Positions 32,780 to 38,308 of a DNA stretch of 38,308 nucleotides are shown piece by piece. The number at the start of each line of letters is the position of its first letter. The stretch's first letter is position 1. The notes below the pieces were generated by a model. The model was given only the letters and a program-made list of their open reading frames with translations. It ran no database searches and was not told the DNA's origin. Made by a program: the position numbers and the translations under genes. The stretch comes from an uncultured Prevotellaceae bacterium (lineage in GTDB: Bacteria > Bacteroidota > Bacteroidia > Bacteroidales > Bacteroidaceae), in NCBI GenBank assembly GCA_947176895.1, contig CAMWSK010000023.1:1-38308 (forward strand). The letters are read 5' to 3'.

Positions 32780-34819
32780 TCAGAGTGACACAGAGATTAA
32801 ATCATGAATCAGTCCGATTTCATTTTCCTCGAAATTCAGGGAAAGCAGGGTCTCTTTATCATCCTCAAACGGTTTTAGTGCATTTGTTGTCCGGGGATTT
32901 GCCAGCATATATTTTTTTGCACTTTGAACATAGTGCTTGATTGAAACGGGAATATTACCTTCTTTCCAAGCTACATGTCCGCTGTTGAGCCACTCTTCCC
33001 ATGTGGCTTCGCCTCCGGACAGGATTCTGTCATAGTATTGGCGTGCTTTGGAAAGATTGCCTTGCATGAAGGCGCACCAGGCCACACCTCGTAAGGCATC
33101 GGTGATGTGCTGATTGGAAAACTCCAGTTTATAGAAACGCTGTATGGCATCTTTCCACATTTTTTGCTGCACATAGCAATCGGCCAAAGACAAGGTTATA
33201 TCGGCATCGTCCGGTCGCAGCTCCTCCATTTGCAAAAGGATTTCCGTACGGGCTGCGGTTTGCCCTGTTCCGGCGTAGGCTTGTTGTAACAAATCCATGA
33301 TTTGCGGGTCGGATGGGGAAAGCGTTTCTGCCATGCGTAAATAACGTACCGCCTGAGAATCATTTCCTCCTTCGTGCTCACAGATTGCCAGACCGAGGTA
33401 GTCAAGTACTGATGCACCAAGCACCTTGATTTTTTGTTCGAGCAGAATCTTCGACTGTTCATATCGTTCGTATTTGCGATAGATGTCGAGTGTCTTCTCC
33501 AGGTATCTGTGGTTATCTTTCAGAATGTCTTTTAATAAAGGTATCGTAATGAAAAGTATGTTGTCTGCCAACACACTGGGCCATTGGTCTTTCCAACTGG
33601 AATATCGCAGCAGACGTATCAAATCCTGCACTCCGTTGCGGTAGGATGTGTTCCTTTGCTTATCTTCCCTTTCGCTGTCAGGGTGTTGGTCCGTTTCGCG
33701 TTTTTTGAGTTGGAATAAAAGCTTTTCGGCCAATTCATCGGGTGTGGTTTTGACCAAAAAGGCCAACACGTATTTGTCGGTGTCGCAGAGGTTAAGCGAT
33801 GCGATTTCTTCGGTCAGTTTCCCGTTCACCAATGTGCCGTCGAAGGGCAGAAGCCAATGGCTGACATGTGTGAAGAAGGGTAAGCGCTTAAGGTCGTCAA
33901 AGGCTGCAGGAGTGGGATCGAGTCCATCGCTCATCAGTTTGGTCATTTGCTGGAAGCTTTCTCCGATTTTCTTTTGCAGTCGTTTGGTTAATACCGGATC
34001 GTTTTTCGAGAGGTTTATCTTGACCTCGTGAACTTCCGGTGTCGAAGGCATATCATCTTTATGCGCCTTGATTACGTTGGGAATGATGTCGTTTTTGAAT
34101 CGTTGCTGCAGTTTCTCGTTTTCCTGCACCAGACATATTTGCTGCTGCAGGATAAGGAGAGAATCCGCGTTCAGCATTTGTCCGGAACTCTGCACCAGAT
34201 GTGGGAAGAACGGAATGACGTCAGCGTGCATTTCCGCTGCTACCACTACGCCCAACAAAGCTTTTCCTTGAGTGGATGGATGTACATCGGCGGATAGCGT
34301 GAGAAGCATGCTGAACTTGTTGGGGTCGAAGTATTCCAGCAGTGACAGGGTCAAGGCTCCGGCAATCACTTGTTTTTTTCGCTCGTCAGCCTCGCTTCCT
34401 TGAAGATATTCGTTTAACACCTCCTCTTGCAATTGGTCGCTTGTCCAGATTTCGTTGAAGAGTTGTTCCTCTTTCTGCATCGTGCCGTTCTCTTTCAGCA
34501 AGGCATGGGTACGCGAGTATATGTCCGTTCCCTGTTGCAGGCGTTTGTGTCTGCGTGTGCGTTGCAGGAGCAACAAGGCGCGTTGCAGCAAAGTCCGTTG
34601 ATGCTCTTTGCATTTGTTGCCGGCACGTTCCCGACCTGCTTGGGCCAAGAGCAACCGATATTCCTCCGTGATGTCTGTGCATTGCTGCATCAGGTCGTCA
34701 GCATCGGTCAGTAATTCGATCATCGAACGCAACAGATAGAGGGCATCGTGGAGCTGTCGGTGCAAGATCTGTTCGCGCACCGATTGGGACAATGTGAGAA
34801 AGGTGTCGTCTTGTGTCAT
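32780..34819 (-). CDS. TPR-repeat protein of unknown function
   Basis: 679 residues, no signal peptide or membrane helix visible. The N-terminal half is mostly helical, charged and Leu/Gln-rich, with no recognised domain. Roughly residues 430-640 form several TPR-like helix pairs, for example DYLGLAICEHEGGNDSQAVR, LADCYVQQKMWKDAIQRFY and AWCAFMQGNLSKARQYYDR. TPRs mediate protein-protein binding. Its start overlaps the stop of the lipoprotein gene by four bases, so the two are translated together. It converges on the phospholipase D-like gene with only seven bases between. A cytoplasmic partner for an envelope process is possible. Confidence 0.82.
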   Translation of the reverse strand: MTQDDTFLTLSQSVREQILHRQLHDALYLLRSMIELLTDADDLMQQCTDITEEYRLLLAQAGRERAGNKCKEHQRTLLQRALLLLQRTRRHKRLQQGTDIYSRTHALLKENGTMQKEEQLFNEIWTSDQLQEEVLNEYLQGSEADERKKQVIAGALTLSLLEYFDPNKFSMLLTLSADVHPSTQGKALLGVVVAAEMHADVIPFFPHLVQSSGQMLNADSLLILQQQICLVQENEKLQQRFKNDIIPNVIKAHKDDMPSTPEVHEVKINLSKNDPVLTKRLQKKIGESFQQMTKLMSDGLDPTPAAFDDLKRLPFFTHVSHWLLPFDGTLVNGKLTEEIASLNLCDTDKYVLAFLVKTTPDELAEKLLFQLKKRETDQHPDSEREDKQRNTSYRNGVQDLIRLLRYSSWKDQWPSVLADNILFITIPLLKDILKDNHRYLEKTLDIYRKYERYEQSKILLEQKIKVLGASVLDYLGLAICEHEGGNDSQAVRYLRMAETLSPSDPQIMDLLQQAYAGTGQTAARTEILLQMEELRPDDADITLSLADCYVQQKMWKDAIQRFYKLEFSNQHITDALRGVAWCAFMQGNLSKARQYYDRILSGGEATWEEWLNSGHVAWKEGNIPVSIKHYVQSAKKYMLANPRTTNALKPFEDDKETLLSLNFEENEIGLIHDLISVSL

Positions 34820-35727
34820 GGTTTGAGTTGTCTGGAATTAAACCACTCGTCTGCTTTCAACCGGTTTTCATCGCTCTCGTCTTCGCGTACGGGGAAGTGA
34901 GGCAACGAAAAAGAGGGGGGGGCTTCGTTATTTCTTTTAAGGTATTTCCTGATGATGCCCGAGGCACTTGATGACCGGGCATTGATTTGTTGTGCGGACA
35001 TTTGCAGTGCCCGTAAGAATTTTTCCTGTTGAGCCAGCCGGAGTGTATCGTTTTGTGTCCACTCATGTGTGGCAATACAGTTGAACCGGTAAAGCGTATC
35101 GTTGCATACGGCTATCACTTTGCATCCCAGTCCTTTGGCCATCGTGGCCATGGGGTTGGGCAGCATCGCGGCGTCCAATAGGCTGTCGCATAGCATGTCT
35201 GTTCGCAGCCACAGGTCGTTCACCTGGGGGCGGAAGATGGAATCACGCTTCATTTGGGCTTCGTCCATCAGCACATCGCTCCAATAGTCAGCATGTGTGT
35301 ATCTGCCCAATGCCACCATTTTTTCTCCCATCTTCGTTATTGAATCAAGGGGACTGTGTGGAGCCGTCATCAGCCAATACCGACTGGGGCAGGGAAGAAG
35401 ACTTTTCAGTTTTGCTTTTTCTTCCTGCTCGTAGACCCGTATGCGTGGGATGGAGGTATAGCCTGCCTGGGCATGCTTGCGGATGAGGGCCGTGTCTGCG
35501 TCAAGCATGGATACGTATTCCAACAACCGGACGTCCAAGTCCAAGGAGTCGAAGATGCCGGTTTCCTGTGCGTAATATATGGGCAGACAATCCTCTACAG
35601 GAAGAACCGTTACATACCATGCCAGGGAGTCCGCCTCGGGGCATTTAGGCGAAGAAGCATTAGCCCCCTGCTTTTGGCAGGAGGCTAATGTGAGTATTAC
35701 AGATAGGGTCAGAAGAAGTGTTCTCAT
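34816..35727 (-). CDS. Lipoprotein resembling an ABC-type solute-binding protein
   Basis: 303 residues. Lipobox LASC with Cys17 marks a lipoprotein. After a linker, [20 protein letters not shown] (37-56) followed by [20 protein letters not shown] and [10 protein letters not shown] give a periplasmic-binding layout of the NMT1/THI5 or taurine type, in which the first strand and IYYAQE helix are characteristic. No permease or ATPase gene lies nearby, so it is not an obvious transport component; it may act as a sensor or a substrate deliverer to another system. The start overlaps the pgk stop by four bases (ATGA), linking it to glycolysis by translation. Ligand unknown. Confidence 0.78.
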   Translation of the reverse strand: MRTLLLTLSVILTLASCQKQGANASSPKCPEADSLAWYVTVLPVEDCLPIYYAQETGIFDSLDLDVRLLEYVSMLDADTALIRKHAQAGYTSIPRIRVYEQEEKAKLKSLLPCPSRYWLMTAPHSPLDSITKMGEKMVALGRYTHADYWSDVLMDEAQMKRDSIFRPQVNDLWLRTDMLCDSLLDAAMLPNPMATMAKGLGCKVIAVCNDTLYRFNCIATHEWTQNDTLRLAQQEKFLRALQMSAQQINARSSSASGIIRKYLKRNNEAPPSFSLPHFPVREDESDENRLKADEWFNSRQLKP

Positions 35728-36974
35728 TCGCCCTTGATGGCTGCCACACCGGGAAGCACCTTACCCTCGATGGCTTCGAGCAGAGCACCGCCACCGGTAG
35801 AGATGTAGGAAACCTGGTCGGCCAAACCGAACTTGTTGACGCAAGCCACAGAGTCGCCACCACCAATCAGAGAGAAGGCACCCTCTTTGGTTGCTTCTGC
35901 CACAGCCTCGCCGATGGCGCGGGAACCGGCGCAGAAGTTATCGAACTCGAACACACCGGCAGGGCCGTTCCACAGGATGGTCTTGGCACCTTTGATGGCA
36001 TTCACAAACTTCTTTTGCGTCTCGGGACCGGCATCCATTCCTTCCCAGCCGGCGGGAATCTGAGTGGAGGGACAAGTCTTCTGGTTGGCATCGTTGCTGA
36101 ACTTGTCGCCACAGATAGAGTCCGTGCCCAAAACCAGCTCCACGCCGTTCTTCTTGGCCAGCTCTTCAACGCCCAAAGCCACGTCCAGCTTGTCCATCTC
36201 CACGATGCTTTCGCCAATCTCGCCGCCATGAGCCTTTGCAAAGGTGTAGGTCATGCCTCCGCAGAGAATCAGCTTGTCCACCTTGCCCAGCAGGTTCTCG
36301 ATGATGCCGATCTTGGAGCTTACCTTAGAGCCGCCCATGATGGCTACGAAGGGGCGCTTGATGTTGCTCAGCACGTTGTCCACGGCCTGCACTTCCTTCT
36401 CCATGAGGAAGCCGAGCATCTTGTGGTCGGCATCGAAGTAGTCGGCGATAACAGCGGTGGAGGCGTGCTTGCGGTGTGCGGTGCCGAAGGCATCCATCAC
36501 ATAGCAGTCGGCATAGGAAGCCAAGGTCTTGGCAAACTCCTTCTGGCGAGCCTTCATCTCCTTCTTGGCCTCGTCGTATGCGGGGTCGGTCTTCTCGATG
36601 CCCACGGGCTTGCCTTCCTCCTCAGGGTAGAAGCGGAGGTTCTCCAGCAACAGCACCTCGCCGGGCTTCAGAGCGGCAGCGGCCTCCTGAGCCTTGGCGC
36701 AGTCGGGAGCGAAGATGACGGGAGCGTTGAGCGCAGCGGCCACGGCATCCTTAATCTGGCCCAAAGACATCTTGGGGTTCACCTTGCCCTTGGGTTTGCC
36801 CATGTGGCTCATGATAATCAGGGCACCACCCTCGTCAAGGATGTGCTTCAGGGTGGGCACAGCACCGCGGATGCGGGTGTCGTCGGTGATTTCACCGTTT
36901 TCGTTCAAGGGCACATTGAAGTCTACGCGCACGATAGCCTTCTTGCCGGCAAATTTGAAATCTTTAATTGTCAT
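35724..36974 (-). CDS. pgk: Phosphoglycerate kinase
   Basis: 416 residues, normal length. It transfers phosphate from 1,3-bisphosphoglycerate to ADP in glycolysis. Visible are [13 protein letters not shown] (15-27), the substrate-binding HMGKPKG region (about 58-64), GGSKVSSKI, the hinge GPAGVFE, and the nucleotide loop GGGDSVAC starting at Gly371. Codon use is strongly biased, as expected for a highly expressed gene, more so than the two genes downstream, which differ. It is the promoter-proximal gene of the unit. Confidence 0.97.
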   Translation of the reverse strand: MTIKDFKFAGKKAIVRVDFNVPLNENGEITDDTRIRGAVPTLKHILDEGGALIIMSHMGKPKGKVNPKMSLGQIKDAVAAALNAPVIFAPDCAKAQEAAAALKPGEVLLLENLRFYPEEEGKPVGIEKTDPAYDEAKKEMKARQKEFAKTLASYADCYVMDAFGTAHRKHASTAVIADYFDADHKMLGFLMEKEVQAVDNVLSNIKRPFVAIMGGSKVSSKIGIIENLLGKVDKLILCGGMTYTFAKAHGGEIGESIVEMDKLDVALGVEELAKKNGVELVLGTDSICGDKFSNDANQKTCPSTQIPAGWEGMDAGPETQKKFVNAIKGAKTILWNGPAGVFEFDNFCAGSRAIGEAVAEATKEGAFSLIGGGDSVACVNKFGLADQVSYISTGGGALLEAIEGKVLPGVAAIKGE

Positions 36975-37040
36975 AATGCTTTTATGTAAAGAAAAATTGT
37001 ATTCTCAGGAAATTCACTCCTTATTTATATATGTCTTTTG

Positions 37041-37072
37041 CAAAGATAATTTTTTTTGTTGTGCCAACCAAA
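37041..37072 (-). promoter_or_regulatory. Promoter of pgk
   Basis: Minus-strand TTTG (37069-37072), 20 bases, TATCTTTG (37041-37048): full match to the consensus. The leader is about 60 bases. Confidence 0.75.
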
Positions 37073-37077
37073 CGATT

Positions 37078-37713
37078 TCAGTCTAATTTTCGCTTGCAGA
37101 AGGTCAGCAGTCCGCATTCTTCGCATTTTGGCCTGCGTGCCAGACACACATAGCGGCCGTGGAGGATGAGCCAGTGGTGGGCATCAGGGATGATTTCTTC
37201 GGGAATATGCTTCACCAGTTCCTTCTCCACACTCAGTGGGGTGGTGCATCGGGGGCCGACCAGTCCTATACGGTGGCTTACGCGGAACACATGGGTGTCC
37301 ACGGCCATCCGGGCTTTCTGAAACACCACGGCCTGAATCACGTTGGCTGTTTTCCGTCCCACGCCGGGCAATTGTTCCAGCTCCTCGCCTGTGGCGGGTA
37401 CTTCCCCGTTATACTTCTCCATCAAGGCTTGGGCCAGACCAACCAAGTGGCGGGCTTTGTTGTTGGGATAAGTGACCGATTTGATGTACTCGTAGATGAC
37501 CTCGGGCGTGGCCGATGCCATGGCCTCCGCCGTGGGATAGTCGGCAAACAGGGCGGGTGTCACCAGGTTCACCCTTTTGTCGGTGCACTGGGCGCTGAGC
37601 ACCACGGCCACCAGCAACTCAAACGGAGAGCGGTAATTCAGCTCGGTTTGTGGCCTGGGCATGGTTTCTTGGAAGTAATCTATGACATGTTGGTAAAGTT
37701 CTTTCTTTGTCAT
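37078..37713 (-). CDS. nth: Endonuclease III
   Basis: 211 residues from the ATG at 37713 (MTKKELYQHVIDYF). The frame is open 38 codons upstream to 37827, but those residues do not look like this family. A glycosylase/AP lyase for oxidised pyrimidines in base excision repair. The helix-hairpin-helix is LPGVGRKTANVI with catalytic Lys121; Asp139 lies in AVDTHVFRV. Four cysteines, Cys190, 197, 200 and 206, hold the [4Fe-4S] cluster in the C-x6-C-x2-C-x5-C pattern. Its stop lies just past the pgk promoter on the same strand. Confidence 0.95.
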   Translation of the reverse strand: MTKKELYQHVIDYFQETMPRPQTELNYRSPFELLVAVVLSAQCTDKRVNLVTPALFADYPTAEAMASATPEVIYEYIKSVTYPNNKARHLVGLAQALMEKYNGEVPATGEELEQLPGVGRKTANVIQAVVFQKARMAVDTHVFRVSHRIGLVGPRCTTPLSVEKELVKHIPEEIIPDAHHWLILHGRYVCLARRPKCEECGLLTFCKRKLD

Positions 37714-37740
37714 GTTGATGTCGGTATGATAATTCCATTG

Positions 37741-37748
37741 CAAATTTA
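37741..37748 (-). promoter_or_regulatory. Probable -7 element of nth
   Basis: Minus-strand TAAATTTG, 27 bases before the ATG at 37713. This short leader also supports the shorter start. A -33 box is not seen. Confidence 0.45.
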
Positions 37749-37829
37749 GTATAAATGATTTATCATTCCACCTTTTTCTTTGGTCTATTTCACAAGAAAA
37801 AGTATGTTTGCGTACGTATATTGACAAAT

Positions 37830-38110
37830 ATGGCTACACCGTATCAGCCCGCCAGATACCCCCAGACGCACCCCGGCAGATGGCAACATGCGCTTGGAAA
37901 CTGGCTAAAAGAAGAATTATCAAAAGATTTCTTCACTTTTCTTATAAGACAGGACAGACTTTGAGATAAATTTGCGCATTGTTCCACTTAAAACACATAA
38001 CACTTAAAGAAGGAGGTAAAAAACAGACAGAAAACGAACGGAACGTAAAAGGGATTAGGCACTCAAAAGAGCGTCATCCCGCAGGTTGAGAACGAACTGG
38101 AAAAGGCGCG
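37830..38110. other. Non-coding stretch next to the right-hand insertion element
   Basis: No gene is supported here. A possible -7 box (TAAATTTG, 37967-37974) on the plus strand and AAGGAGGT (38010-38017) are present, but no start codon follows the latter at a usable distance. This may be the upstream region of a gene whose body was displaced by the element that begins near 38111. Confidence 0.5.
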
Positions 38111-38190
38111 TGAGTTTGACCCCTTCGGGCACGTGGGACTGCCCCCTTTGGGCATGATAAGATTGACCCCTTCGGGCAAAATAAAAATGA
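38111..38190. repeat. Four-copy ~24 bp repeats at an IS21-like element end
   Basis: Units of TTTGACCCCTTCGGGCA type start at about 38115, 38138, 38162 and 38186 (period 23-24). The second has changes (ACTGCCCCCTTTGGGCA) and the fourth is partial. A TG at 38111-38112 could be the terminal dinucleotide usual in IS21 elements. The sequence 3' of the repeats includes a terminator and then IstA-like coding sequence, which supports IS21 identity. Confidence 0.65.
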
Positions 38191-38223
38191 CCCCTGTCGA
38201 TGATACGGCAGGGGATTTTTTTT
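38191..38223 (+). terminator. Inward terminator at the element end
   Basis: CCCCTGTCG (38191-38199) pairs with CGGCAGGGG (38206-38214) with one G-U pair around a 6-base loop, then eight T after one A. It overlaps the last repeat and would block transcription entering the element from the left. Confidence 0.75.
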
Positions 38224-38254
38224 GTAGTTTTGAGAATCCTTGTCCTGGCACGGG

Positions 38255-38308
38255 ATGTTCGTGGCCATACTTCCGTTCAGCCATTATACTTACTGCGAGG
38301 CCGTATGG
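38255..38308 (+). mobile_element. Fragment of an IS21-family transposase (istA), open at the right edge
   Basis: The 18 codons from ATG 38255 read MFVAILPFSHYTYCEAVW. FVAxLPFSxYxYxEA is the conserved strand just after the first catalytic Asp in the IstA integrase core. Normally about 130-150 residues (helix-turn-helix and start of the core) precede it, but here an in-frame TGA lies at 38231-38233 and the repeats and terminator directly before it. So the 5' part of istA is missing between the element end and this point, unless two elements abut. The rest lies outside the window. Confidence 0.6.

Noticed and set aside
37714..37827. Upstream extension of nth
   Set aside because: The extra 38 residues do not resemble endonuclease III and would overlap the -7 box at 37741-37748.
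37755..37964. Plus-strand frame of 69 codons
   Set aside because: No family motif, overlaps the nth leader and upstream region and ends in non-coding sequence; composition gives no support.
38063..38284. Minus-strand frame over the right-edge repeats
   Set aside because: It runs through the direct repeats and the terminator hairpin, giving repetitive peptide (PKG, PEG). The plus-strand IstA-like reading explains the sequence better.

Overview
The window looks like a chromosomal segment of a Bacteroidales bacterium, most likely Prevotellaceae or a close relative. Three things in the sequence support this. The Bacteroidetes-type promoter (TTG or TTTG, about 20 bases, then TAnnTTTG) recurs upstream of genes. 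The proteins have Bacteroidetes architectures: GH35 with a discoidin-like tail, secreted GH109, DUF2027, a fused PyrBI-type aspartate transcarbamylase locus, and a Prevotella-style C-terminal tail on a secreted protease. The Kdo genes show a Gram-negative envelope. I see no rRNA, tRNA or CRISPR array.

Layout. Bases 1-600 are scarred by mobile DNA: an IS21-like repeat end, a beheaded redoxin-like gene and a truncated Mpi-type serine recombinase. Bases 730-8870 hold a tightly packed minus-strand unit: radical SAM protein, dipeptidyl peptidase IV, pyrB, pyrI, glyA and a secreted GH35 beta-galactosidase, ending in a strong terminator. Facing it is a monocistronic secreted GH109-type protein. Bases 10690-12975 are a queuosine/pterin operon (queD, queE, folE, PHP phosphatase) with a leader that resembles a preQ1-I riboswitch; queA with a NUDIX gene lies convergent to it. 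Bases 15088-19809 encode a large secreted papain-like multidomain protease and a DUF2027 protein without its usual Smr domain. exoIII then faces an etfB-etfA-acyl-CoA dehydrogenase operon.

After a decayed GH31 gene, bases 25346-31560 are envelope-related: GT2 and GT14 glycosyltransferases; a minus-strand MaoC, cytidylyltransferase/Gfo-Idh fusion and SDR set; and kdsA-kdsD with a periplasmic phospholipase D-like gene. Bases 32780-36974 are pgk coupled by 4-base overlaps to a solute-binding-like lipoprotein and a TPR protein. nth follows. The right edge (38111-38308) is a second IS21-like end with a fragment of istA.

How the genes work together: FolE makes dihydroneopterin triphosphate, QueD and QueE turn it into 7-carboxy-7-deazaguanine, and QueA acts late on tRNA, so most of a queuosine pathway sits within 4.3 kb. 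KdsD and KdsA make Kdo-8-phosphate for LPS. EtfAB passes electrons to or from the acyl-CoA dehydrogenase. PyrB and PyrI form aspartate transcarbamylase. The most unusual points are the candidate preQ1 riboswitch, the cytidylyltransferase/oxidoreductase fusion with altered catalytic motifs, the DUF2027 protein lacking Smr, the pgk-coupled lipoprotein/TPR pair, and three separate four-copy 22-24 bp repeat arrays. Many family assignments rest on remembered motifs; no database search was run.
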